Assembly (NCBI GenBank): GCA_002239005.1
Contig: MPNL01000013.1
Span: 1-64,000 of the forward strand
Source: Truepera sp. bin119
Lineage (GTDB): Bacteria > Deinococcota > Deinococci > Deinococcales > Trueperaceae
Direction: 5' to 3'
DNA: 64,000 nt
The notes under the pieces are model-generated. The model did not search any database. It had not been told where the DNA came from and saw only the letters and a program-made list of their open reading frames with translations. How positions within the stretch are numbered: the stretch's first letter is position 1; each line of letters begins with the position of its first letter. Below are positions 55,065-64,000 of this stretch, piece after piece. The position numbers were made by a program, and so were the translations under genes.

Positions 55065-56660
55065 TCAGGCCCCAATCCTGGCCAACCGAACCGGATCGGG
55101 AGGCTCAACCCCTGCAAGGAGGAGCTTATATTCGATGGCGTCGGTCAGCGCCTCATACGAGGCGTCGATGATGTTGGTACTCACCCCGACCGTGCTCCAC
55201 CTAGAGTGGCCGTCCGACATCTCCACCAAAACGCGCACGACGCTCGCGGTACCGGTCTCGGGTCCGGCTAGGACTCGCACCTTGTAGTCGACAAGCTCGA
55301 CCTCAGAGAGACAGGGAAAGAACGGAATCAACACCTTGTCGAGCGCCCGGGCGAGGGCGTTTACCGGCCCCTCTCCGTCGGCAGCAGTGTGCTCGAATAT
55401 GCCGCCCACCTCGACCCGGATGGCGGCTTCACATCTGGGTTCCGGATCGACGTCGCGCTTGTCGATGACGACCGTGTACCCGTGCAACTCGAAGAAGGGT
55501 CGGTATTCGCCCCTAACCCTCTTCATCATAAGTTGGAACGAGGCCTCGGCGCTCTCGAAGGCGTAGCCGCGATGCTCTAGTTCTTTAAGCCGCTCCACCA
55601 CCTGCACGGCCGCATCACCTTCAGGAAGGGCATCACCGAACTCGACGGCCTTGGTAACCACGTTGGCCCGCCCCGAGAGCTCCGACACCAGGACTCGACG
55701 CCCGTTCCCCACGCGGTCCGGCGACACGTGCTCGTAGGTTTCGCTCCTCCTGTTCACAGCCGAGACGTGCACGCCCCCCTTGTGGGCGAAGGCAGCGTCC
55801 CCAACGTACGGGGCGCGGGGATTGGGCTGGATGTTGGCCCGCTCATCGATATAGCGAGACAGCTCCCGCAACTGTTCGAGCTGCTGAGGCTGTTCGAGAC
55901 CGAGTTTCAAGACCAGGTTCGCAAGAATACTGATCAGATTGGCGTTCCCGCAGCGCTCCCCGTAGCCGTTCATCGTGCCCTGAACGTGACTGGCCCCCGC
56001 CCCGACCGCGCTCAGGGTGTTCGCTACGGCGAGGTCACTGTCGTTATGGGCATGGATTCCGATAGGGACAGCGTACTCCGCCACCGCGCATCGCACCCTC
56101 TCCGCAATGACATCGGGGAGCGACCCGCCGTTCGTATCGCAGAGGACGATGCGGTCCGCACCTCCGTCGACCGCAGCCGCCAGCGTAGCCTCAGCGTAGG
56201 CGGAATCGGCCCCCCAGCCGTCGAAGTAGTGCTCGGCGTCGAAGATGACCTCCTTGCCCTGCTCCTTGAGAAAGGCCACCGATCTGCGGATCATCTCGAG
56301 GTTCTCGTCCAGTGTGGTCCCGAGCGCCTCCGTGACGTGGAGCGTCCACGACTTCCCAAAGATCGTCACCACGGGCGTCTCAGCCTGCAGCAGAGCCTGG
56401 ATGTTAGCGTCCAACTCGGGCATGACGCCCTTCCGGCAGGTCGCCCCAAAGGCGGCAAGTCTGGCCCGGACCAGCGGGACCTGCTTCATGGTTTCGAAGA
56501 AGATCTTGTCCTTCGGATTCGATCCGGGCCAACCCCCCTCAACGTAGTCGACCCCGAAGGCATCGAGACGCTGGGCGATAGCGATCTTGTCCTGGCTGGT
56601 GAGCGTGAACCCCTTGCCTTGGGTGCCGTCCCTCAGGGTAGTGTCGTAGACCTCAATCAC
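55065..56660 (-). CDS. cimA: (R)-citramalate synthase
   Basis: Condenses pyruvate and acetyl-CoA to citramalate, giving isoleucine without threonine. A 531-residue DRE-TIM enzyme with VYDTTLRDGTQGKGF, the metal-binding IGIHAHNDSDLAVANTL, and MNGYGERCGNANL; the C-terminal regulatory domain spans about 380-510. The TLRDGTQ and VEGGWPGSNPKD segments mark CimA type rather than LeuA. It is the last gene of the ilvB-ilvN-ilvC-leuA-cimA operon, 25 bp after leuA. Confidence 0.93.
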   Translation of the reverse strand: MIEVYDTTLRDGTQGKGFTLTSQDKIAIAQRLDAFGVDYVEGGWPGSNPKDKIFFETMKQVPLVRARLAAFGATCRKGVMPELDANIQALLQAETPVVTIFGKSWTLHVTEALGTTLDENLEMIRRSVAFLKEQGKEVIFDAEHYFDGWGADSAYAEATLAAAVDGGADRIVLCDTNGGSLPDVIAERVRCAVAEYAVPIGIHAHNDSDLAVANTLSAVGAGASHVQGTMNGYGERCGNANLISILANLVLKLGLEQPQQLEQLRELSRYIDERANIQPNPRAPYVGDAAFAHKGGVHVSAVNRRSETYEHVSPDRVGNGRRVLVSELSGRANVVTKAVEFGDALPEGDAAVQVVERLKELEHRGYAFESAEASFQLMMKRVRGEYRPFFELHGYTVVIDKRDVDPEPRCEAAIRVEVGGIFEHTAADGEGPVNALARALDKVLIPFFPCLSEVELVDYKVRVLAGPETGTASVVRVLVEMSDGHSRWSTVGVSTNIIDASYEALTDAIEYKLLLAGVEPPDPVRLARIGA

Positions 56661-56685
56661 ACCTCAACCTCCCACCGCTGCCTAC

Positions 56686-58233
56686 TCAGGGGGTACCGAT
56701 CGCTCGGCTCTCACCTGTCGGGCGACTCACCCCGACCGCGAGTCTGTTAAGGGCATCGACATAGGCCTGCGCCGAGGCCTCGACCACGTCGGTAGACAGA
56801 CCCCGACCATGTGCCGTCTGCCCGTCGCTGGTCACTCGGATGCTTACCTCGCCGAGCGCGTCCTTCCCACTGCCGACGCTCCGGATCTCGTACGATTCGA
56901 GCCTGAGGGGGACCTGGGCGATCCGCTCGATGGCACGGTAGGCGGCGTCGACCGGTCCATCGCCCGTCGCAGCCTCCTCGTAGATACCGGTGTCGGTGGC
57001 CAAGCGCACCGTAGCCACCGGGGTTAACCGGGTACCTGACTGGAACTGTACAGCGTCGAGGCGGTAGGTCTCGGGAACGCGTGTCGCCTCCGCCTCAGCG
57101 AGGACCCGGATATCCTCGGTCGTTACGGACTGCTTTCTGTCGCACAGGTTCTTGAACTGCCGGAACAACGCGTTGACCTTGTCATCCTCGAGTTCAGAGT
57201 AGCCGAGTTCCTCCAGGGTGCGACGGAACGCCCGGCGTCCTGAGTGCTTGCCCATGACCAGCACCCCAGCGTCGCGCCCAACCATCTCCGCACTCATAAT
57301 CTCGTAGGTCTCAATCGCCTTGATCACACCGTCCTGATGGATCCCCGACTCGTGTGCGAAGGCGTTGTCTCCAACGACCGCCTTGTTCGGAGGCACCATA
57401 GTGCCTGTGTACATAGATACCATCCGCGAGGTCCGGTAGATCTCCCGGGTATCGATGCCGTGGGTGTGCCCCCAGTGATCCCGGCGGGTGTCGAGCGCCA
57501 TCACTACCTCTTCGAGCGAGGTGTTCCCCGCCCGCTCTCCGATGCCGTTGATCGTGCACTCCACCTGGGTAGCACCCGCCGCAACGGCCGCAAGTGAGTT
57601 GGCCACCGCCAGCCCGAGATCGTCGTGGCAGTGGGTACTGATGGCAACGTGGTCGACTCCCTGGGTGTTCCGCCGGATCTCCCGGATTAGCGCGGCGTAC
57701 TCCTCCGGCATGCCGTAACCGACGGTGTCAGGGATATTGATGGTGGTAGCACCAGCCTCAATCGCCGCCCCGTACAGACGGTACAGGAACTCGGGGTCGC
57801 TGCGAGTGCAGTCCTGCGCGGAGAACTCGATGTCGTCGGTGAACTCCCCCGCCAGCCGGACGCACTCGACCGAAGTGGCAATGACCTCCTCCTCAGTCTT
57901 ACGAAGCATATGTTCGAGGTGAATCTTCGAGCCCGATGTGAAGATATGAATCCGCCTTCTAGCGGCGGGTTCGAGCGCCTGGGCGGCCCGTTCAATATCG
58001 GGCTTTGCGGTCCGCGCAAGCCCGCAGATGACGAGTCCCTGCACCTCGGTGGCGATCCGCCGAACGGCCTCGTAGTCGCCGGTACTGGCGATAGGGAACC
58101 CCGCCTCGATAATATCGACGCCGAGGCGGGCGAGCTGCTTCGCTATTGCAACCTTCGCCTCAGTGTTGAGAGCTACGCCCGGTGTCTGTTCTCCATCCCT
58201 GAGGGTGGTGTCGAAAATTCTGATATGGCTCAT
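56686..58233 (-). CDS. leuA: 2-isopropylmalate synthase
   Basis: First committed enzyme of leucine synthesis, 515 residues. IRIFDTTLRDGEQTPGVAL, STHCHDDLGLAVANSLAAV and INGIGERAGNTSLEEVVMAL are the classical LeuA motifs, and the C-terminal domain (about 395-500) carries the leucine-binding regulatory fold ending in AYVDALNRL. In operon with ilvC, 31 bp upstream. leuB, leuC and leuD are not in the window. Confidence 0.95.
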   Translation of the reverse strand: MSHIRIFDTTLRDGEQTPGVALNTEAKVAIAKQLARLGVDIIEAGFPIASTGDYEAVRRIATEVQGLVICGLARTAKPDIERAAQALEPAARRRIHIFTSGSKIHLEHMLRKTEEEVIATSVECVRLAGEFTDDIEFSAQDCTRSDPEFLYRLYGAAIEAGATTINIPDTVGYGMPEEYAALIREIRRNTQGVDHVAISTHCHDDLGLAVANSLAAVAAGATQVECTINGIGERAGNTSLEEVVMALDTRRDHWGHTHGIDTREIYRTSRMVSMYTGTMVPPNKAVVGDNAFAHESGIHQDGVIKAIETYEIMSAEMVGRDAGVLVMGKHSGRRAFRRTLEELGYSELEDDKVNALFRQFKNLCDRKQSVTTEDIRVLAEAEATRVPETYRLDAVQFQSGTRLTPVATVRLATDTGIYEEAATGDGPVDAAYRAIERIAQVPLRLESYEIRSVGSGKDALGEVSIRVTSDGQTAHGRGLSTDVVEASAQAYVDALNRLAVGVSRPTGESRAIGTP

Positions 58234-58264
58234 GAAGGACCTTCCTCCGAAGATCGTCGCCCGT

Positions 58265-59798
<1,534 letters not shown>

Positions 59799-59802
<4 letters not shown>

Positions 59803-61505
59803 CCGACCTTAACCTCTTTGGTCGCGAGATCGGCCTCTTCGGGCTCCTGATCACCGATGATCATCTCGTCTACCCCCGCACCCGCCGGGATCATCGGGAA
59901 CACCTTCTCGGACTCGTAGACGACGAAATTCATCACGGCGGGCTTGCCCCTGGCAAGGACCTCGGGGATAAGTTCGGCAGCGGTCTCGCGATCGAAGATA
60001 TTGAACCCGTCGATCCCGTAGGCCTCTGCAAGTCTGGCAAAGTCGGGGTTGGAGTCGGCCAGGTAGACTTCGCTGTAGCGCTGGGCATGGAACATCTCCT
60101 GCCACTGGCGGACCATACCGAGCATACCGTTGTTGCAGATCGCAATGATGATTGGGAGCTGATGCCTATAGATCGTGGCCAACTCCTGGATGTTCATCTG
60201 GACGCTCCCATCGCCCGCGATGCACACCACGGGTTCTCCGGGTCGAGCGAAGGAGGCTCCTATGGCCGCCGGGAGGCCGAAGCCCATGGTCCCCAACCCG
60301 CCCGACGTGATCCAGGTGCGAGGGCGGTTGGTCGGAAACAGCCGGGCGGCGAACATCTGATGCTGCCCCACCTCCGTGGTGACGACGCAGTCGCCTCCGG
60401 TGGCCTCGCGGAACATCTGAATCACCTCTTGCGAGACGAGCGGCTTGTCCAGCTTAAAGCGTTCTGGATAGCGACCTTTCCACTCCTCGAGGGTCTCCCA
60501 CCACTCGTCGATGTCGAGTCGCCCCAACTCCGCAGTCAGGCGCGGCAATACGTCCCGGAGATCTCCGACGACCGGCACATGAGCCCGCACCAGTTTAGAG
60601 ATCTCGGCCGGGTCGATGTCGATATGGACCACCTCGGCGTTGGGAGCGAAGCGGCTGATCTTACCCGTCACCCGATCGTCGAAGCGGAGTCCCGCCCCGA
60701 CGATCAGATCGCAGTGGGTGATCGCCCGGTTCGCGGTCACGGTGCCGTGCATACCGGGCATGCCGAGGGATTGAGGGACCCCAGCGGGATAGGTACCGAT
60801 CCCCATCAGGGTGGTGATCACCGGGATCCCGGTCTTCTCGGCGAAGGTGTTGACCTCCTCGAAAGCGGTCTGTCCCCCACCACCGACCATCATGATCGGC
60901 TTGCGGGCACCGCGAATAGCCTTCGCAGCCCTCTTGATCTGCCCCGCATGCCCCACGACCGTGGGCTTGTAGCCCGGGAGGTCGACCTCCACCTCGAAGC
61001 TGCCGGTGAATTCCGCGAGCTGGATATCCTTGGGAACATCGATAAGGACCGGTCCCGGACGCCCGCTCGAGGCGATGTAGAACGCCTCAGCGACGATTCG
61101 GGGGATGTCGTTGACCTCCTTGACCAGGTAGTTGTGCTTGGTGATGGGCCCGGTAATGCCGTAGACATCGGCCTCCTGGAAGGCGTCGGTACCGATCAGA
61201 GGAAGAGGGACGTTCCCGGTCACGGCAACCACCGCCGAGGAGTCCATCTGGGCTGTCGCAAGGCCCGTCACCAGATTGGTAGCCCCCGGACCGCTGGTCG
61301 CGAACACGACCCCGACCCTGCCACTAGCCCGGTAGTAGGCATCGGCTGCGTGAGCACCGGCCTGTTCGTGACGTACCAGCACGTGGCGCAGCTTCTCATC
61401 GTAAAGTGCATCGTAGACAGGCATAATCGCGCCACCGGGGTGTCCAAAAATCACCTCGGCGCCCTGCCTCTCAAGCGCTTTTAGGACTACCTGTGCACCC
61501 TTCAT
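59799..61505 (-). CDS. ilvB: Acetolactate synthase large subunit
   Basis: TPP- and FAD-dependent condensation at the head of branched-chain amino-acid synthesis, 568 residues. The catalytic glutamate lies in VRHEQAGAHAADAY, and the TPP motif GDGSVQMN...ICNNG is near the C-terminus. FAD-domain text includes GMPGMHGTVTANRA and LIVGAGLRFDDR. ATG 61505 is chosen since GGAGGG lies 5 nt upstream; the ATG at 61517 overlaps that Shine-Dalgarno. First structural gene of the operon, preceded by an attenuator leader. Confidence 0.95.
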
Positions 61506-61535
61506 CTTTCCCTCCATCGTGCGAACCCGTTACAC

Positions 61536-61565
61536 AAAAGCCCCGTCAAGAGGACTTGACGGGGC
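61536..61565 (-). terminator. Attenuator hairpin in the ilvB leader
   Basis: GCCCCGTCAAG and CTTGACGGGGC form a perfect 11-bp stem with a 4-nt loop (61540-61565), followed on the minus strand by TTTT (61539-61536). This is an intrinsic terminator situated 30 bp before the ilvB start and after the leader peptide, so it should control read-through into ilvB rather than end an upstream gene. Confidence 0.85.
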
Positions 61566-61588
61566 GGGCGCTTCGGTCGTTTGCGTGC

Positions 61589-61642
61589 CTAAGCGACGTC
61601 CCCCCTCCCTACTAGGAGAATTCGGGCGAGTCTGCCAGGCAT
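61589..61642 (-). CDS. ilvB leader peptide
   Basis: A 17-codon frame, MPGRLARILLVGRGDVA, starts with ATG 18 bp after the presumed transcription start and stops 23 nt before the terminator stem. It contains Leu, then consecutive Ile-Leu-Leu-Val codons (ATT CTC CTA GTA), the three end products of the pathway. This is the layout of the leader peptides for ilv/leu attenuation in other bacteria. The Shine-Dalgarno is weak. Translation is inferred, not shown. Confidence 0.7.
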   Translation of the reverse strand: MPGRLARILLVGRGDVA

Positions 61643-61667
61643 ACACGGAGTAGCACTCACTAATAGA

Positions 61668-61697
61668 AGTATACGAAGTGGTATTCTACAGTGTCAA
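61668..61697 (-). promoter_or_regulatory. ilvB operon promoter
   Basis: Minus-strand TTGACA (61697-61692) and TATACT (61673-61668) with an 18-bp spacer. The -35 is perfect and the -10 has one mismatch. The transcript would start near 61661 and carry the leader peptide and attenuator. Confidence 0.8.
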
Positions 61698-61908
61698 GCG
61701 GCTTTAGCGCACCCCGAAAACCGAAAACGTGTTGGGGAGATCCGGTTCTCGGTGGTGGGCAACCCTGGTGAGGAGGTATCATAGCTGAGGTGGACCCCCT
61801 GTTCATCAACGTACTTTAGGACCTCACTGGCCGCTGGGGAGTCCCTCTCTCTCATCGGCCTTGCACCTACACACCGCTCCTACACCGCGTTGCCTGAGGA
61901 GGTCGATC

Positions 61909-62184
61909 ATCGCAGTCTTGAGAGTCTCGGGGTCATCCCGACCCAATTCCGTAGCCGGAGCCATCGCGGCACTGTTACGCAGCGAAGGGGAGGTCGAGAT
62001 CCAGGCAATCGGGCCGCTCGCCGTCAACCAGGCGGTGAAGGCCATCGCCATCGCCCGGAGCTACATCTCGGAGGAGGGGCTCGACCTGGTGACCCAACCC
62101 TCGTTTGTGAAGCTCGAGCTGCAAAACGAGGAACGGACGGCCGTGCGCTTTACGGTCCACTCGATGCAGGTTCAAGGGGAGTAG
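61909..62184 (+). CDS. spoVS: SpoVS-family protein
   Basis: Small Alba-like nucleic-acid-binding protein of 91 residues. VLRVSGSSRPNSVAGAIAAL, EIQAIGPLAVNQAVKAIAIA and FVKLELQNEERTAVRF match SpoVS nearly throughout. In Bacillus it affects septation in sporulation; homologues occur in non-sporulating Deinococcota and Thermotogae. AGGAGG at 61897-61902 is followed after 6 nt by ATC (61909), which aligns with the initiator Met of homologues (METLRVS-type start); no ATG, GTG or TTG is near it except TTG 61918, which would remove the first strand, and a TTG at 61861 with no Shine-Dalgarno. I take ATC as the start. Confidence 0.85.
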   Translation: MAVLRVSGSSRPNSVAGAIAALLRSEGEVEIQAIGPLAVNQAVKAIAIARSYISEEGLDLVTQPSFVKLELQNEERTAVRFTVHSMQVQGE

Positions 62185-62189
62185 CTTCG

Positions 62190-63455
62190 ATCACCGATCG
62201 CCCGGTTGCCGAGGGCCCCCCCACCCCGCGTCGCGTCGCCCTCAGCCTGCTAGGCCGGGTCATGGGCGGCGCCCACGCCACACCGGAGCTGGACCAAGCT
62301 CTGAGATCCAGACCGCTGCGGAGCGACCGGACCCTCATCACCGACCTCTTGTACGGAACCCTGCGGCACCTTATCTTCCTTGAGACAGCCCTCCGGCCCC
62401 GGTTACGGGCCCCCGACCGACTTCCAGCCAGGGTCCGGCACGGCCTGCTCCTCGGCAGCTATGAGGTGCTAGTCCGGGGAACCCCGACGCATGCCGCGGT
62501 CGACCAATGGGTCGAGACCATCAAATCGGTAGTGCCGCAGTTCGCGGGGCTGGCCAACGCCGTCCTGAGGAGGATCATCCCACCCCGGAAAGCGAAGATC
62601 TCCGAGCAACTCAGCCTCCCCAGTTGGCTCTATGACGAGTTCGCCGAGGGGCTGGGCACCGAGGTGGCCGAACGGTCGGCAAGGGCGATGCTCGAGGCGG
62701 GACCGCTCTGGCTTGCCGGCATAAGGACGGGGGCCCAGCGCCGCCTCGAAGCGGAGGGCTGTGAGGTCCGACCCGGCCCGCTCGCCGACACCTTCGCCGT
62801 CCGCTGCCCCTCCCCCCTCAGGCGGCTCAGCGCCTTTCGCGACGGTCTCGTCCAGCCCCAGAACCCCTCCTCGCGCCTACCGGCGCTCCTGCTCAAGGCC
62901 TCTAGGGGAGAGCGCGTCCTCGACCTAGCGGGGGGAGGAGGGGTAAAGGCTGCGCAACTCGCAGCCCAGGGGGCGAAGGTCGTGAGCGTGGACTTAAACC
63001 CAGCGCGGCTGCGGCGAGCCGAGGAGAACTTTGCCCGACTCGGTCTCCAGGCTAGGCACATCCAGGCCGACCTCACCACAGTCCCGAACCTGGCACCGGC
63101 CATGAAGCTCCTCCTCGACGCTCCTTGTAGTGGGAGCGGCACCCTTCGCGGCCATCCCGAGATCAAGCTTAGGCTCAAGAGTCAGGACCTCCCCAAGCTG
63201 GCCCAACTCCAGTCCACCCTGCTCAGCACGGCCGCTGCCCTTACCGCCTCCGGTGGGACCCTCGTGTACGCCGTCTGCTCCCTCACGAGAGCGGAGGGAC
63301 CGGAGGTGGTGCGCAGCTTCCTTGAGGCGACAGCAGACTTCGAAGCAGAGCCGTTGGACCTGCCCCTCCCCCACCGGACTACCCCCTACGGGAGCTTCGT
63401 CCTCCCTGAAGCTGGGCTCGACGGCTTCTTTGTTGCGCGACTTCGGAGGGGTTAG
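62190..63455 (+). CDS. rsmB: 16S rRNA (cytosine-967-C5)-methyltransferase-like protein (RsmB)
   Basis: SAM-dependent RNA methyltransferase of the NOL1/NOP2/Sun family, about 421 residues. A NusB-like N-terminal domain (to about 140) starts TPRRVALSLLGRVMGGAHATPEL, and the Rossmann domain has VLDLAGGGGVKAAQLA (SAM), VVSVDLNPARL, the motif-IV LDAPCSGSGTLRGHP and the motif-VI cysteine in YAVCSLTRAEGPEV. In-frame there is no ATG, GTG or TTG from the spoVS stop until ATG 62262, which would cut the first helix. GGGGAG at 62176-62181 and ATC at 62190, 8 nt on, are the best start. Confidence 0.88.
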   Translation: MTDRPVAEGPPTPRRVALSLLGRVMGGAHATPELDQALRSRPLRSDRTLITDLLYGTLRHLIFLETALRPRLRAPDRLPARVRHGLLLGSYEVLVRGTPTHAAVDQWVETIKSVVPQFAGLANAVLRRIIPPRKAKISEQLSLPSWLYDEFAEGLGTEVAERSARAMLEAGPLWLAGIRTGAQRRLEAEGCEVRPGPLADTFAVRCPSPLRRLSAFRDGLVQPQNPSSRLPALLLKASRGERVLDLAGGGGVKAAQLAAQGAKVVSVDLNPARLRRAEENFARLGLQARHIQADLTTVPNLAPAMKLLLDAPCSGSGTLRGHPEIKLRLKSQDLPKLAQLQSTLLSTAAALTASGGTLVYAVCSLTRAEGPEVVRSFLEATADFEAEPLDLPLPHRTTPYGSFVLPEAGLDGFFVARLRRG

Positions 63456-63619
63456 GGATCTCGGCAGGCCGTCCCATTCTGGCACCGTGGCCAAGCTGCC
63501 TGAGGCCCAGTTCCTGCGCTTCACCATACCCGTGGTTGCAGAAGGTTTGCTCGGGGATAGTCTTTGGACAATCGACGAGTGAGCTGTGCTCAACGCCTTT
63601 CGGCATCATTAGGTTGTTG

Positions 63620-63640
63620 CGCCTATATTCGTAATAGGCG
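63620..63640. other. Hairpin after rsmB
   Basis: CGCCTAT (63620-63626) and ATAGGCG (63634-63640) form a perfect 7-bp stem with loop ATTCGTA. It lies 165 bp after rsmB and 38 bp before the next small gene. No T-run follows; a weak terminator or a regulatory site are both possible. Confidence 0.45.
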
Positions 63641-63677
63641 TGCTGACAGCGAAGCGATCAACCGTGAGGAGGAGTAT

Positions 63678-63779
63678 ATGGTGTGTGATCTGAGTCCCTT
63701 GCTCGAGTTCGGAAGCGAACCCGTACCTGAGTCTGAGTACTCTGGTGAGGTCACTGACCTCTTGAGGCGGCTCAGGTGA
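63678..63779 (+). CDS. Small 33-residue ORF with strong ribosome-binding site
   Basis: The frame reads MVCDLSPLLEFGSEPVPESE through YSGEVTDLLRRLR. GAGGAGGAG at 63666-63674 directly precedes the ATG. The peptide is acidic in the middle with a basic end and matches no family I know. It is followed by 130 bp and a carbamoylase start, so it could be a leader or a small protein. Confidence 0.45.
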   Translation: MVCDLSPLLEFGSEPVPESEYSGEVTDLLRRLR

Positions 63780-63909
63780 AGACGTTCTTGTCGCTATACC
63801 CGGAGAGTCCGACTTTGGACGCGGGTGAATCTCAGGATTGCAGCCTTCAACCTGCTCCATTCGAGGGTGTTGTTCGGGTGGCGAGCGGGGTAATTCAGGG
63901 GAGATCACC

Positions 63910-64000
63910 ATGCTGGAAATCAACGCAGAGCGATTGCTGGCTGACCTAGACGAACTGTCCAAGATCGGGAAAACACCCGAAGGCGGTGTTTCCCGCCTCG
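63910..64000 (+). CDS. M20 carbamoylase/allantoate amidohydrolase, N-terminus only
   Basis: Partial gene cut by the window edge. LEINAERLLADLDELSKIGK and TPEGGVSRL are the normal beginning of Zn-dependent N-carbamoyl-amino-acid hydrolases of the HyuC/AllC group. GGGGAG at 63898-63903 precedes the ATG by 6 nt. It is a second member of the family encoded at 26834-28072 but differs from it in this N-terminal region. Confidence 0.75.
   Translation, partial: MLEINAERLLADLDELSKIGKTPEGGVSRL

Noticed and set aside
61518-61661. T-box leader before ilvB.
   Set aside because: No T-box sequence or specifier-loop layout was found; leader peptide attenuation explains the region better.

Overview
This 64 kb stretch looks like chromosome of a GC-rich, non-sporulating bacterium, most probably a member or relative of the Deinococcota (a Truepera-like or uncultured aquatic lineage is my best guess). 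The inference rests on a YpdA-type bacillithiol-pathway reductase, a SpoVS protein in a non-sporulation setting, a Ser/Thr kinase with a PQQ-type beta-propeller that resembles Deinococcus RqkA, a YvcK with an N-terminal membrane anchor beside rapZ, and -10 boxes close to start codons. No ribosomal RNA is present, so the assignment is not certain.

Layout: 1-1056 is gene-poor, with short direct repeats and a decayed membrane-protein gene. 1057-4784 carries ypdA and nth (minus), then a 5-formyl-THF cyclo-ligase-like gene and a Gfo/Idh/MocA oxidoreductase (plus), separated by a mobile-element-like repeat. 5215-9507 is a complete glycine-cleavage operon gcvT-gcvH-gcvPA-gcvPB. 9576-13594 holds an A-type Fe-S carrier, tRNA-Trp(CCA), an ankyrin-repeat protein and an S9-type peptidase that seems to lack two of its three catalytic residues. 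A decayed FadR/GntR repressor gene (13985-14440) sits next to a catabolic and transport cluster (14674-28072): an HMGL-like lyase, M24 hydrolase, TrzN/SsnA-like amidohydrolase, two peptide-type ABC permeases with a binding protein but no ATPase, a gamma-glutamyltransferase-like enzyme, a hydantoinase/dihydropyrimidinase, an alpha/beta hydrolase, an OsmC protein and an M20 carbamoylase. A second carbamoylase begins at the right edge (63910).

28770-46008 is a dense plus-strand block: a DHA2 exporter, NfeD and FloA-like membrane proteins, phoH-pgpH-ybeY-dgkA-cdd, a TPR protein, hisC-hisB-hisH, a SPOR protein, rapZ, yvcK and a glucodextranase-like domain protein, with many 4-bp ATGA-type overlaps. 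After a membrane-anchored molybdopterin oxidoreductase comes an RHH protein-kinase pair (48034-50119) with a good sigma70-type promoter. On the minus strand follow gltB and the branched-chain amino-acid operon ilvB-ilvN-ilvC-leuA-cimA. The ilvB leader carries a near-consensus promoter, a 17-residue leader peptide with consecutive Ile-Leu-Leu-Val codons and a textbook terminator hairpin, so transcription attenuation is likely. Beyond it are spoVS and rsmB on the plus strand.

Most notable observations: (i) several genes (rsmB, spoVS, the GGT-like gene, perhaps phoH) appear to start at AUC codons preceded by strong Shine-Dalgarno sequences; (ii) a pair of 250-270 bp inverted-repeat-bounded elements (3407-3676 and 25893-26142), one of which supplies the stop codon of the gene before it; (iii) the ilvB attenuator; (iv) the decayed repressor next to a palindrome upstream of the catabolic cluster. 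I did not find CRISPR arrays, phage genes or an intact insertion sequence.
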